A stretch of DNA of 64,000 nucleotides. Origin: Saccharopolyspora indica (GTDB lineage Bacteria > Actinomycetota > Actinomycetes > Mycobacteriales > Pseudonocardiaceae). A model generated the notes under the pieces. It was not told where the DNA came from, did not search any database, and saw only the letters and a list, made by a program, of their open reading frames with translations. A program made the translations under genes and the position numbers. The stretch's first letter is position 1, and each line of letters opens with the position of its first letter. Location of the stretch: positions 245,792 through 309,791 of the forward strand of contig NZ_JAQGLB010000010.1 of NCBI RefSeq assembly GCF_027853965.1. Reading direction: 5' to 3'. Of the stretch, positions 54,594-63,886 are shown piece by piece.

Positions 54594-54782
54594 TGACGTG
54601 AGTTCGTGCGGGCTGAATCCGGGCGGGGAAATGCGCGCGGAACTCGCGTTCTTCCACCCGATCGATCCGCTGCGACCGGGTGCGCAGGTGGGGGAGCGGT
54701 GCCGGTAACCTGAGCGGCGATCAACAGGCCGGGGTGCAACGGCCCGGCCTGACGGAAATGACGTGGAAATACGGGAGGGCAC

Positions 54783-55190
54783 GTGACGCCCACGCAGATC
54801 GCCGCGCTGATCGCCGCCGGAGCGTTCGTGCTGCTGGTCGTGCTGCTGGCGATCCCGCTGATCAAGCTCGGCCGGACCTTGGACGAGGCGACCATCGCGA
54901 TCCGCAAGGCGCACGAGAACTCCGACCCGCTGTTCACCGGGGCGAATTCGACGATCACTCACGTCAACACCCAGCTGGAGCGGGTGGACGGGATCACCGC
55001 CAACGCCAAGACGATCAGCGGCAACGTCTCGGCGTTGTCCTCGCTGTTCACGGCTACACTGGGTGGCCCGTTGGTGAAGACGGCGGCGTTCTCCTACGGG
55101 GTCAGCAAGGCGCTGCGCGCACGCCGCAAGCGCAAGCAGGAGCCCGCTGGCCGGCACTTCCGCCGCAAGGGCAAAGGGGGGCGCAAGTGA
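54783..55190 (+). CDS. DUF948 family protein
   Basis: 135 residues from GTG 54783. One N-terminal membrane helix (IAALIAAGAFVLLVVLLAIP) is followed by a DUF948 helical domain (TLDEATIAIRKAHENSDPLF, QLERVDGITANAKTIS) and a very basic tail. Function unknown; it is a conserved leader gene of the alaS cluster in actinobacteria. Overlaps the next gene by 4 nt. Confidence 0.9.
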   Translation: MTPTQIAALIAAGAFVLLVVLLAIPLIKLGRTLDEATIAIRKAHENSDPLFTGANSTITHVNTQLERVDGITANAKTISGNVSALSSLFTATLGGPLVKTAAFSYGVSKALRARRKRKQEPAGRHFRRKGKGGRK

Positions 55191-55483
55191 GCCGCCTGTT
55201 CTGGTTCGGCGCCGGCGTCGCGGCCGGTGCCGTGGTGATGCGCAAGCTCAACGAGACCGCGCGCAAGGCGACTCCGACCGGCATGGCCGAGCAGCTCGGC
55301 GGCGCGATGCGCGAACTGGCCGGCGCGGTCGGCTCGTTCGGCGCCGAGGTGCGCGCCGGGATGCAGGAGCGCGAGGACGAGCTGCAGGAAGTCGTGAACA
55401 ACGCCGACACGGTGCAGTTCCGGCGGATCGACGCGGCTGCGGACTCGGGCGGTGCCCGGCGAGCTCGCCGGGCGGGTCGCTGA
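55187..55483 (+). CDS. DUF6167-like small membrane-associated protein
   Basis: 98 residues from GTG 55187 in the stop of the DUF948 gene. It opens with the short hydrophobic FWFGAGVAAGAVVM and continues as an amphipathic helix region (MAEQLGGAMRELAGAVGSFG) that may be a coiled coil. Conserved in the same place before alaS in relatives; role unknown. Confidence 0.85.
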   Translation: MSRLFWFGAGVAAGAVVMRKLNETARKATPTGMAEQLGGAMRELAGAVGSFGAEVRAGMQEREDELQEVVNNADTVQFRRIDAAADSGGARRARRAGR

Positions 55484-55555
55484 CGTCGGCACCACGCCGC
55501 CGGCCGCCCGCCGCCACCGCGCCATCCGACACCTGAGCTCCCCGAGGATCCCACC

Positions 55556-58228
55556 GTGCAGACCCACGAGATCAACAGCCGATTCACCGAGCACTTCCGC
55601 AGCCGCGGCCACACCGTGGTGCCCAGCGCCTCGCTGATCCTGGACGACCCGACGCTGCTGTTCGTCAACGCCGGGATGGTGCAGTTCAAGCCCTACTTCC
55701 TGGGCGAGGCCCCGGCGCCGTACCCGCGCGCCACCAGCATCCAGAAGTGCGTGCGCACCGGCGACATCGACGAGGTCGGCAAGACCACCCGGCACAACAC
55801 GTTCTTCCAGATGGCGGGCAACTTCTCCTTCGGCGACTACTTCAAAGAAGGCGCCATGCAGTTCGCCTGGGAGCTGCTGACCAAGTCCCAGTCCGACGGC
55901 GGCTACGGCTTCGACCCGGAGCGGCTGTGGGTCACCGTCTACGAGAAGGACGCCGAGGCCCGCCAGCTCTGGCAGGACGTCGTCGGCGTCCCGGCCGAGC
56001 GGATCCAGGAGCGCGACGGCAAGGACAACTACTGGGACATGGGCGTGCCCGGTCCCGGCGGCCCGTGCTCGGAGATCTACTTCGACCGCGGCCCGAAGTA
56101 CGGCCGCGAGGGCGGTCCGGTCGCCGACGAGGACCGCTACATCGAGATCTGGAACCTGGTGTTCATGCAGGACATCAGGGGCGAGCTCTCGCCGAAGCTG
56201 GGGCACGAGCCGATCGGCACGCTGCCCAGCAAGAACATCGACACCGGCATGGGCGTCGAGCGGGTGGCCTGCCTGCTGCAGGGCGTGGAGAACGTCTACG
56301 AGACCGACCTGGTCCGCCCGGTCATCGCCAAGGCCGAGGAGCTCTCCGGCCGCCGCTACGGCGCGAACCACGAGGACGACGTGCGCTTCCGCGTCATCGC
56401 CGACCACGCCCGCTCCGGCGTGATGCTGGTCGGCGACGGCGTGACGCCCGGCAACGAGGCCCGCGGCTACGTGCTGCGCCGGCTGCTGCGCCGGATCATC
56501 CGCTCCACCCGCCTGCTGGGCGTGCAGGAGCCGGTGCTCGGCGAGTTCAGCAAGGTCGTGCGCGACGCGATGGCGCCGAGCTACCCGGAGCTGGTCACCG
56601 AGTTCGACCGCATCGACTCGGTGATGCGCAACGAGGAAGAGGCCTTCCTGACCACCCTGACCGCCGGGTCGAAGATCTTCGACGTGGCGGTGGCCGAGAC
56701 CAAGAAGGCCGGTGGCGGTCAGCTCTCCGGTGACAAGGCCTTCCAGCTGCACGACACCTACGGCTTCCCGATCGACCTGACCCTGGAGATGGCCTCCGAG
56801 CAGGGCCTGAGCGTCGACGAGCAGGGCTTCCGGGACCTGATGTCCGAGCAGCGCCGCCGGGCCAAGGAGGACGCCAAGGCGCGCAAGACCGGCCACGGCG
56901 ACCTGTCCACCTACCGCACGCTGCTCGACCAGCACGGCACCACCGAGTTCATCGGCTACACCGACCTGCAGTCGCACAGCCGGGTGCTGGGCCTGCTGGT
57001 CGACGGCCAGCCGGCGAAGTCCGCGCCCGCGGGCACCGAGGTCGAGCTGGTGCTGGACCGCACCCCGTTCTACGCCGAGGGCGGTGGCCAGATCGCCGAC
57101 ACCGGCCGGCTGGTCGGCCCCGGTGTGGCCGTCGAGGTGCACGACGTGCAGCGCGCGGTGCCGGGCCTGTTCGTGCACCGCGCCAAGGTCGTCGAGGGCG
57201 AGCTCGGCGTGGACACCGTGCTGGAGGCCGCGGTCGACCAGGCCCGCCGCCACGCGATCGAGCGCTCCCACTCCGCGACGCACCTGGTGCACGCGGCGGT
57301 GCGCAGCGCCTACGGCAAGCGCGCGGCGCAGGCCGGTTCGCTGAACTCGCCGGGCCGGATGCGCTTCGACTTCACCGCCCCGTCGGCGGTCTCGGCGGGC
57401 GTGCTCGCCGGTGTCGAGGAAGAGGTCAACGACTACCTGCAGAGCGACGTCGAGGTGCAGACCTTCACCACCACGATGGACCGGGCCATGGAGCTCGGCG
57501 CGGTCGCGCTGTTCGGCGAGAAGTACGGGGACCAGGTCCGCGTCGTGGACATGGGCGACTACTCCCGCGAGCTGTGCGGTGGCACCCACGTGCCGCGCAT
57601 CGGCCGCCTCGGCGTGGTCAAGCTGGTCGGCGACTCCTCGGTGGGTTCGGGCGTGCACCGCGTCGAAGCGCTGGTCGGCATGGACGCGATGCGCCACATC
57701 AGCAAGGAGCACCTGCTGGTCAGCCAGCTGGCCGAGCAGTTCAAGGTGCCCGCCGACGAGCTTCCGGAGCGCATCAACGGCGTGGTCTCCCGGCTGAAGG
57801 CCGCGGAGAAGGAGATCCAGCAGCTGCGCGTCGCGCAGGTCCTGCAGTCCGCCGGTGAGCTCGCCGAGAAGGGCACCGACGTGCACGGCGTGACCGTCGT
57901 CGCCGAGCAGGTGCCCGACGGCGTGGACGGCGGGGCGCTGCGCGCGCTGGCCGGTGAGATCCGCGGTCGGCTCGGCTCCCGGCCCTCCGTGGTGGCGCTG
58001 TTCTCCGCCGAGGAGGGCAAGGTCAGCTTCGTGGTCGGCGTCAGCGACGCGGCCCGCGACCAGGGCATCGCCGCGGGCAAGCTGGTGCCGGGCTTCGCCG
58101 CCGAGGTCGGCGGGCGCGGTGGCGGCAAGCCGGACATGGCGCAGGGCGGCGGCTCGAACCCGGCCGGGATCACCGCCGCGATCGGCGCCCTGCGCAAGGC
58201 CGTCGACCAGGTGGTGGCTGGCGGGTGA
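55556..58228 (+). CDS. alaS: Alanyl-tRNA synthetase
   Basis: 890 residues from GTG 55556. The class II core opens with [20 protein letters not shown] and contains [15 protein letters not shown]. The editing domain has zinc ligands in [11 protein letters not shown] and CGGTHV. The C-terminal C-Ala domain ends in [15 protein letters not shown]. It charges tRNA-Ala and removes mischarged Ser and Gly. The ruvX start overlaps its stop (GTGA). Confidence 0.98.
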   Translation: MQTHEINSRFTEHFRSRGHTVVPSASLILDDPTLLFVNAGMVQFKPYFLGEAPAPYPRATSIQKCVRTGDIDEVGKTTRHNTFFQMAGNFSFGDYFKEGAMQFAWELLTKSQSDGGYGFDPERLWVTVYEKDAEARQLWQDVVGVPAERIQERDGKDNYWDMGVPGPGGPCSEIYFDRGPKYGREGGPVADEDRYIEIWNLVFMQDIRGELSPKLGHEPIGTLPSKNIDTGMGVERVACLLQGVENVYETDLVRPVIAKAEELSGRRYGANHEDDVRFRVIADHARSGVMLVGDGVTPGNEARGYVLRRLLRRIIRSTRLLGVQEPVLGEFSKVVRDAMAPSYPELVTEFDRIDSVMRNEEEAFLTTLTAGSKIFDVAVAETKKAGGGQLSGDKAFQLHDTYGFPIDLTLEMASEQGLSVDEQGFRDLMSEQRRRAKEDAKARKTGHGDLSTYRTLLDQHGTTEFIGYTDLQSHSRVLGLLVDGQPAKSAPAGTEVELVLDRTPFYAEGGGQIADTGRLVGPGVAVEVHDVQRAVPGLFVHRAKVVEGELGVDTVLEAAVDQARRHAIERSHSATHLVHAAVRSAYGKRAAQAGSLNSPGRMRFDFTAPSAVSAGVLAGVEEEVNDYLQSDVEVQTFTTTMDRAMELGAVALFGEKYGDQVRVVDMGDYSRELCGGTHVPRIGRLGVVKLVGDSSVGSGVHRVEALVGMDAMRHISKEHLLVSQLAEQFKVPADELPERINGVVSRLKAAEKEIQQLRVAQVLQSAGELAEKGTDVHGVTVVAEQVPDGVDGGALRALAGEIRGRLGSRPSVVALFSAEEGKVSFVVGVSDAARDQGIAAGKLVPGFAAEVGGRGGGKPDMAQGGGSNPAGITAAIGALRKAVDQVVAGG

Positions 58229-58695
58229 GCGAGCACCAGCGGGCGGAACCCGGACCGGGGCGTCGGCTAGGTGTCGACGTCGGTGCGGTCCGGGTGGGCG
58301 TCGCGCTCAGCGACCCCGCCCCGATGCTGGCCACCCCGCTGGTGACCCTGAAGCGGGACGAGGCGGGCGGCAGCGATCTGGCGCAGCTGGCCGCGCTCGT
58401 CACCGAGCACGACGTGGTGGAAGTCGTGGTGGGCATGCCGAAGACGCTGGCAGGCCGCCACGGCCCCGCCGCGGAGATCGCGCAGTCCTACGGCGCGGCG
58501 CTCGCGGAGCGCATCGCGCCGGTGCCGGTGCGGTTCGCGGACGAGCGGTTGACCACCGTGACCGCCAGCCGGATGCTTTCGCAGCGGGGGGTCAAGGGGA
58601 AGAAGCAGCGCGCCGTGGTGGACCAGGCCGCCGCGGTGGAGATCTTGCAGGCGTTCCTGGACGGTCGGGGGAAGACGCGAGAGGACCTTTCGTGA
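58225..58695 (+). CDS. ruvX: Putative Holliday junction resolvase / pre-16S rRNA nuclease RuvX (YqgF)
   Basis: 156 residues from GTG 58225. RNase H-like fold with [33 protein letters not shown] and the C-terminal [10 protein letters not shown] and DQAAAVEIL, containing the acidic residues. Family members process 16S rRNA or resolve junctions. Coupled at both ends by GTGA overlaps. Confidence 0.96.
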   Translation: MSEHQRAEPGPGRRLGVDVGAVRVGVALSDPAPMLATPLVTLKRDEAGGSDLAQLAALVTEHDVVEVVVGMPKTLAGRHGPAAEIAQSYGAALAERIAPVPVRFADERLTTVTASRMLSQRGVKGKKQRAVVDQAAAVEILQAFLDGRGKTREDLS

Positions 58696-59894
58696 CCGAC
58701 GAACTCGGACTGTTCGCCGATGAGCCCGACGACAGGAAGCGGCGCGCGCCCGACCCGGAGCGCTTCCGCCGGCGCAAGCGGCGCCGCCTGGTGACCGCGC
58801 TGGCCGGGCTGTTCGTGCTGGTGCTGGTGGGCGTCGGCGTGCTCTACGGCGCCAGCCAGCTCATGCAGATCGGCGCCTACAAGGACTACGACGGCGAGGG
58901 CACCGGTGACGTGGTCATCGAGGTCAAGTCCGGCGACACCGTCAGCGCCATCGGCCGCACCCTCTCCGAGCAGGACGTGGTGGCCAGCACCAAGGCGTTC
59001 ACCAAGGCCGCCGAGGAGAACCGGCAGATCAACAGCATCCAGCCGGGCTACTACCTGATGCGCGGCAAGATGTCCGGTGAGGCGGCGGTGGCGCACATCC
59101 TGTCGCCGAAGGCCAAGGTCGGCCGGGTGGACATCCGCGGCGGCATGCGGCTGGAGGACCAGCTCGCGCCCAACAACGGGCACACGCCGGGCATCCTGAC
59201 CAAGCTCGCCGAGGCCACCTGCGCCGGTGAGAACCCGACGTGCGCCACCTCCGAGGAGATGCACCACATCGCCGCGACCGCCGACCTGAAGTCGCTGGGC
59301 GTGCCGGACTGGGCGATCGAGGGCGCCTCGCGGGCCGAGCCGAAGCGGCGGCTGGAAGGCCTGATCATGCCGGGCATCTACGACGTCAAGCCGGGCGAGA
59401 GCGCGGAGAACGTGCTGCGCGACGTGGTCACCCGCTCCGCGGTGGCGCTGGAGGCCGCGGGCCTGCCGCAGCGGGCCGAGGGCACCGAGCACACCGCTTA
59501 CGAGCTGCTGATCATCGGTTCGATCGTGCAGAGCGAAGCGATCACCAAGGACTTCGGCCAGGTCGCGCGGGTGATCGAGAACCGGCTCACGCACCCGGTC
59601 ATGAAGCTCGGCATGGACTCCACGATCAACTACCCGCTGGACAAGCCGAGCCTGCTGACCGACCCGAAGGACCGCGACCGGCCGGGGGTGTACAACACCT
59701 ACCTGAACTTCGGGCTGCCGCCGACGCCGATCTCGACGGCCAGCAAGGAAGCGCTGGAGGCCGCGGAGAACCCGGCCCCGGGCAACTGGCGGTACTTCGT
59801 GAAGTGCTACCCGGATGGCACGTCGTGCTTCGCCGACACCTTCGAGCAGCACCGCGCCTACATCGACGAAGCGCGGGCCCGCGGTGCCTTCTGA
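58692..59894 (+). CDS. mltG: Endolytic murein transglycosylase MltG (YceG-like)
   Basis: 400 residues from GTG 58692, overlapping ruvX. A charged cytoplasmic N-terminus rich in Arg/Lys leads to one membrane helix (LVTALAGLFVLVLVGVGVLY). A LysM-like part (VVIEVKSGDTVSAIGRTL) precedes the YceG domain with GLIMPGIYDVKPGESAE, LLIIGSIVQSEA containing the conserved Glu, and MDSTINYPL. It cleaves nascent peptidoglycan glycan strands and helps set strand length. Confidence 0.96.
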   Translation: MTDELGLFADEPDDRKRRAPDPERFRRRKRRRLVTALAGLFVLVLVGVGVLYGASQLMQIGAYKDYDGEGTGDVVIEVKSGDTVSAIGRTLSEQDVVASTKAFTKAAEENRQINSIQPGYYLMRGKMSGEAAVAHILSPKAKVGRVDIRGGMRLEDQLAPNNGHTPGILTKLAEATCAGENPTCATSEEMHHIAATADLKSLGVPDWAIEGASRAEPKRRLEGLIMPGIYDVKPGESAENVLRDVVTRSAVALEAAGLPQRAEGTEHTAYELLIIGSIVQSEAITKDFGQVARVIENRLTHPVMKLGMDSTINYPLDKPSLLTDPKDRDRPGVYNTYLNFGLPPTPISTASKEALEAAENPAPGNWRYFVKCYPDGTSCFADTFEQHRAYIDEARARGAF

Positions 59895-60735
59895 TCAGCG
59901 GCGGGCGGCGGTGCTCGGTTCCCCGATCGAGCACTCGCTGTCCCCGGTCCTGCACGGATCCGCTTACGCCGCACTGGGATTGGACGGCTGGACCTACGAG
60001 CGGGTGGAGGCCGACGAGCGGCAGCTGGTCGAGTTCGTCGCCGGTCTCGGCTCCGAGTGGGCCGGGCTGTCGGTGACGATGCCGGGCAAGCGCGCGGCGT
60101 TGCGCGTCGCCGACGAGGTCAGCGCCAGGGCCGAAGCGGTCGGGGCGGCGAACACCCTGGTGCACCGGGCCGACGGCAGCTGGGCTGCGGACTGCACCGA
60201 CGTCGACGGAGTCGTCGGAGCGCTGCGCGCGGCCGGTGGCTTCTACACCGGTCACAGCGGACTGATCCTGGGAGCGGGTGGTACCGCCGCCGCGGCCCTG
60301 GCGGCCTTCGCGGAGCTCGGCCTGCGCCGGGCGACGATCGCGGTGCGCGAGCCCGCGCGAGCGCGCGAAGCGGCGGAGACCGCGGAGCGGGTGGGGCTCG
60401 AGGTGCGCGTGGAGCGGCTGGACCGCGTCGCGCTCGCGGACGCCGCGGCAGCGGCGGACGTCGTGGTGTCGACGCTGCCCGCGGGGGCGCTCGACGAGCG
60501 CGCGGCGGAGCTCGCGACGGCCGCTTGCGTGCTCGACGTCGTCTACCACCCGTGGCCGACGCCGCTGGCCGCGGCGGTGACCGCGGCGGGCGGCCGGGTG
60601 GCGACGGGCCTGGACATGCTGCTGCACCAGGCGTTCGGCCAGGTGGAGCAGTTCACCGGCCGCCGCGCGCCGCGCCAGGTGATGCGCGACGCCCTCGCCG
60701 AGGCCACCGGCAACGAGCTCCCGCTACCGCTCTGA
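59884..60735 (+). CDS. aroE: Shikimate dehydrogenase
   Basis: 283 residues from GTG 59884, overlapping mltG by 11 nt. Shikimate-binding residues are in SLSPVLHG, the catalytic Lys in VTMPGK, GAANTL and the Asp in CTDVDG. The NADP site is LGAGGTAAAALAA. The C-terminal GLDMLLHQAFGQVEQFTG is typical. It reduces 3-dehydroshikimate to shikimate in aromatic amino-acid synthesis. Its stop codon lies in a 48-bp palindrome. Confidence 0.95.
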   Translation: MPSDQRRAAVLGSPIEHSLSPVLHGSAYAALGLDGWTYERVEADERQLVEFVAGLGSEWAGLSVTMPGKRAALRVADEVSARAEAVGAANTLVHRADGSWAADCTDVDGVVGALRAAGGFYTGHSGLILGAGGTAAAALAAFAELGLRRATIAVREPARAREAAETAERVGLEVRVERLDRVALADAAAAADVVVSTLPAGALDERAAELATAACVLDVVYHPWPTPLAAAVTAAGGRVATGLDMLLHQAFGQVEQFTGRRAPRQVMRDALAEATGNELPLPL

Positions 60736-60782
60736 CGCGATTTCAATGGAAATCGGACGTCCGATTTCCATTGAAATCGCGT
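60735..60782. repeat. Perfect 48-bp palindrome at the aroE/ptsH convergence
   Basis: Each 24-bp half (60735-60758, 60759-60782) is the exact reverse complement of the other, beginning at the last base of the aroE stop. Each half contains TTTC-AATG-GAAA or its complement, so the dyad motif occurs twice within the larger one. A degenerate copy follows at 60833-60880. Terminator function for aroE is likely. Confidence 0.8.
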
Positions 60783-60884
60783 AGATCCGGACGCGCCCCG
60801 GCGTGTCGGGCGCCTGACGCGCCGACACCGCCCGCGAGTTCCCTTGAAGTTCGATGTTCGACTTCCATTGAAGTTGCGCACGAA

Positions 60885-60917
60885 GACGGCCCCTCCGCTC
60901 GATGCGGAGGGGCCGTC
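60885..60917 (-). terminator. Terminator of the ptsH unit
   Basis: Perfect 14-bp GC-rich arms (gacggcccctccgc / gcggaggggccgtc) with a 5-nt loop, 18 nt after the HPr stop on the minus strand. Confidence 0.8.
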
Positions 60918-60934
60918 GTCGTCGGGGTGGAACC

Positions 60935-61207
60935 TCAGTTGGTGTTGTCCAGGTCGGAGGCGACCAGCTGGGCGATCTGCTCCAGCGCCGCTTCGGCGCC
61001 CTCACCGGCGGCCTCCAGGACGACCTCGTCGCCGAAGGCCGCGCCCAGGGTCATCAGCCCCAGGATGCTGCCCGCCTCGACCGGCTTGGTGTCGTCCTTG
61101 CGGATCGTGATCTTCACCGGCTGCGCCGCGGCGGCCTTCGCCACCAGGGCCGCGGGCCGGGCGTGCAGGCCGACCTTGCTCGCCACGGTGACCCGTCGCT
61201 CGAACAT
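60935..61207 (-). CDS. ptsH: Phosphocarrier protein HPr
   Basis: 90 residues from ATG 61207 (GGAGAG upstream). The phosphorylated His15 is in GLHARPAA. The segment AGSILGLMTL corresponds to the Ser-46 regulatory site. HPr passes phosphate from enzyme I to the EIIA of the sugar PTS. Placed at the end of the GntR-EIIC-HPr group. Confidence 0.97.
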   Translation of the reverse strand: MFERRVTVASKVGLHARPAALVAKAAAAQPVKITIRKDDTKPVEAGSILGLMTLGAAFGDEVVLEAAGEGAEAALEQIAQLVASDLDNTN

Positions 61208-61253
61208 TGAGCTCTCCGTTCGTCGGGGGAAATCGGGAAAACGGTTGCCGGGG

Positions 61254-62516
61254 TCAGCTCTTCTCGGGGCCCGACGTGGCCTTCCCATCGGCATTATCCG
61301 TGCTGGTCTCGGCCGTGTCGTTGTCGTCATCCTCACGACCCGGCGTGCGCAGGTTCCACTTCGTGATCACGAACCGGAACACGAAGTAGTAGATGACCGC
61401 GTAGCCGAGGCCGATCGGGATCAGCCACAGCGAGTTGGTCGAGATGCCGAAGTTCAGCACGTAGTCGATGGCGCCAGCGGAGAAGCCGAACCCGGAGTGG
61501 ATGTCCAGGAAGTTGACCAGCATGTGCGCGCTGCCGGTCAGCACCGCGTGGACCAGCAGCAGCGGCCAGGCCACGAAGATGAAGGAGAACTCCAGCGGCT
61601 CGGTGATGCCGGTGAGGAACGCGGTCAGCGCGGTCGAGAGCATCACGCCGCCGACGATCTTGCGCTGCGACGGCTTGGCGCACTGCCAGATGGCCAGCGC
61701 GGCGGCGGGCAGGGCGAACATGAAGATCGGGAAGAAACCGGTCATGAAGGTGCCCGCGGTCGGGTCACCGGCGAAGAAGCGGGAGATGTCGCCCTTCTCG
61801 CCGTGGTAGTCGCCGAAGAGGAACCAGACCACGTTGTTCGGGATGTGGTGCAGGCCGAACGGCAGCAGCAGGCGGTTGACCACGCCGTAGATGCCGCCGC
61901 CGATCACCGCGTTCTGGGTGACGGCGTTGCTGAAGGCGGTCAGCCCGGCGTCGAAGAGCGGGTAGAGCAGGCCGAGGACCACGCCGATGATCAGCATGGC
62001 GACCGCGGTGACGATCGGCACGAACCGGCGGCCGCCGAAGAAGCCCAGGTAGGCGGGCAGCTTGATGCGGTGGTACTTCTGCCACAGCCAGGCCGCCACG
62101 ATGCCGGCGATGATGCCGCCGAGCACGCCGTAGGGGCCCTTGTTGTACACCGTGCCCTCTTCGGTCCCGGTGATCTTCCACATCACACCGGAGAGCACCA
62201 GGTAGCCGACCGCCGCGGACAGCGCGGTGGACCCGTCGGCCTTCTTGGCGAAGCCGATCGCGACACCGATCGCGAACAGGATCGGCAGGTTGTCGAACAG
62301 CACACCACCCGCGGCGCCGATCACGTCGGCGACCGGCAGCAGCCAGGACAGCGCGCCGCCGAGCCCCTCGGCGCCGAGCAGGTCGTCCTGGCCGAGGCGC
62401 ATCAGCAGCGCGGCGGCGGGTAGGACGGCGATCGGCAGCATGAGGCTCCGGCCCAGCCGCTGAAGCTGAGCGAGCCCCTTCTTGTTGCCCTTCGCCGCTG
62501 GGGCGCTGGCACTCAT
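61254..62516 (-). CDS. PTS EIIC, N-acetylglucosamine/glucose-type permease
   Basis: 420 residues from ATG 62516, chosen because AGGAGGT lies 4 nt upstream; an earlier ATG at 62540 adds a leader without one. About ten membrane helices with the EIIC features LPAAALLMRLGQDDL, LPFGLHHIPNN and LTGITEPLEFSFIF. The GlcNAc preference is inferred from closeness to Streptomyces NagE2-like proteins and the GntR regulator. EIIB and EIIA are encoded divergently. The C-terminus is Asp/Glu-rich. Confidence 0.93.
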   Translation of the reverse strand: MSASAPAAKGNKKGLAQLQRLGRSLMLPIAVLPAAALLMRLGQDDLLGAEGLGGALSWLLPVADVIGAAGGVLFDNLPILFAIGVAIGFAKKADGSTALSAAVGYLVLSGVMWKITGTEEGTVYNKGPYGVLGGIIAGIVAAWLWQKYHRIKLPAYLGFFGGRRFVPIVTAVAMLIIGVVLGLLYPLFDAGLTAFSNAVTQNAVIGGGIYGVVNRLLLPFGLHHIPNNVVWFLFGDYHGEKGDISRFFAGDPTAGTFMTGFFPIFMFALPAAALAIWQCAKPSQRKIVGGVMLSTALTAFLTGITEPLEFSFIFVAWPLLLVHAVLTGSAHMLVNFLDIHSGFGFSAGAIDYVLNFGISTNSLWLIPIGLGYAVIYYFVFRFVITKWNLRTPGREDDDNDTAETSTDNADGKATSGPEKS

Positions 62517-62568
62517 CGTTACCTCCTGTGTCGTGGACACCGAGTCGTCGGGGGATCCGGCTCGAGGA

Positions 62569-63369
62569 TCAGGTGGGCCGGATGGTCGGGCGGTGGTGGC
62601 CGGAGCCGCTCGGGTCGCGGTCCAGCTGCATGGTGACCTGGTACAGATCGCCGCGGTACCAGGAAGTCATGTCCTCGATCGGGCGACCTTGAGCGGTGGC
62701 GATGCGGCGGAACACCAGGACCGGGCTGCCGGGGCGGACCCCGAGCAGCCGGGCCGTGTCGGCGTCGGCGCCTTCGGCCAGCACGGTCTGGGTGCCGGTC
62801 TCCAGCTGCACGCCGTAGCGGCGGTCCAGCAGGGTGTACATCGAGTCGGTCAGGTCTTGGTGGAGCAGGCCGGGCAGCAGCCCGGCGTGGTACCAGCCGC
62901 GCTCCACCGCCATCGGAGCTCCGTCGGCCTTGCGCAGCCGGTGGAGCCAGTACGCGGTCCCGCGGGGGGCGAGACCGAGCGCGTCGGCGGTGTCCTCGGG
63001 CGGGATCGCCTCGGCGGCCTCCAGCAGCACGGTCTCCGGGTGCATGCCGCGACGGAGCATGTCCTCGGTGAACGAGGCGAGGTGCAGCTGGGAGTCCACG
63101 CGGGGCCGGGTGGTGAAGGTGCCCTTGCCGCGCACCCGCACCAGCAGTCCTTCGGCGACCAGCTGGCCGACGGCTTCCCGCACGGTCAGCCGCGAGACGC
63201 CGTAGCGGACCGCGAGTTCGCGTTCGGAGGGGACGGGCGAGCCGGGGAGCAGCTCGTCGCTCGCCAGCGCGCGCAGGATCTCCCGCAGCTGGGCGTGCTT
63301 GGGCATCGGGCCGTCGCGCAGCACACCTTCAGCGCGTCGACTCTCGTCTGCGGTTCCCCGCGCGGCCAC
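62569..63369 (-). CDS. GntR/HutC family regulator, DasR-like
   Basis: 266 residues from GTG 63369 (GGAGG 5 nt upstream). The N-terminal winged helix has PVPSERELAVRYGVSRLTVREAV and the hinge VRGKGTFTTRPRV. The C-terminal UTRA domain binds effector (YWLHRLRKADGAPMAVERGW, VFRRIATAQGRPIEDMTSWY). DasR proteins sense GlcNAc-6-phosphate and control GlcNAc uptake, chitinases and development in actinomycetes. Its place between EIIC and the divergent EIIB fits this role; identity with DasR is inference. Confidence 0.88.
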   Translation of the reverse strand: MAARGTADESRRAEGVLRDGPMPKHAQLREILRALASDELLPGSPVPSERELAVRYGVSRLTVREAVGQLVAEGLLVRVRGKGTFTTRPRVDSQLHLASFTEDMLRRGMHPETVLLEAAEAIPPEDTADALGLAPRGTAYWLHRLRKADGAPMAVERGWYHAGLLPGLLHQDLTDSMYTLLDRRYGVQLETGTQTVLAEGADADTARLLGVRPGSPVLVFRRIATAQGRPIEDMTSWYRGDLYQVTMQLDRDPSGSGHHRPTIRPT

Positions 63370-63496
63370 GTTGCCTCCACCGGTCCTGCTGCTCCGCCGC
63401 CCGGCGCCTTGTGGACGCCGGTCACCGGGTTGAACATTGGCGGATCACCGCCGCGTTCGCCCGGTGCTGTTGACCAGTCGTACCGAGTTGGTACTG

Positions 63497-63512
63497 TCCG
63501 GTCTAAACCAGT
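63497..63512. promoter_or_regulatory. dre-like site (DasR operator) in the PTS divergent region
   Basis: TCCGGTCTAAACCAGT matches the dre consensus ACTGGTCTAGACCAGT at 13 of 16 positions. A half-site GACCAGT lies at 63472-63478. The 280-nt region between the GntR gene and EIIB is otherwise without a gene. Confidence 0.6.
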
Positions 63513-63649
63513 CGGTTGCGAACAATGCGCCGTCATGCGATCGGGTGTCAAGACGGCTTCGATTTCGTTGCCGCATCGACACCGAGTGGCGCAAGATCGT
63601 CGCGGCGCGGTTGCTCCGCGTCGTTGGTACGGGAGGAAGGGAGCACGCG

Positions 63650-63886
63650 GTGGCTCAGGACAAGGCCGCGGCGATCCTGGCCGCGCTCGGCGGCGGGGAC
63701 AACGTGGTGGAGATCGAGCCGTGCATCACGCGGCTTCGCTGCGAGGTCGAGGACGGCTCGTTGATCGACGAGGCGGCGCTGAAGGCGGCCGGCGCGCACG
63801 GCGTCATGAAGCAGGGCACGGTCGTGCAGGTCGTGGTGGGCCCGGAGGCGGACACCCTGGCCGAGGACATCGAGGACCTGCGGTGA
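63650..63886 (+). CDS. PTS EIIB, glucose/GlcNAc type
   Basis: 78 residues from GTG 63650 (GGAGGAAGGGAG upstream). The phosphorylated Cys25 is in EPCITRLR, and GTVVQVVVGPEAD is typical of the EIIB-Glc fold. It receives phosphate from EIIA and passes it to the sugar at EIIC. Its stop overlaps the EIIA start (GTGA). Confidence 0.95.
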   Translation: MAQDKAAAILAALGGGDNVVEIEPCITRLRCEVEDGSLIDEAALKAAGAHGVMKQGTVVQVVVGPEADTLAEDIEDLR

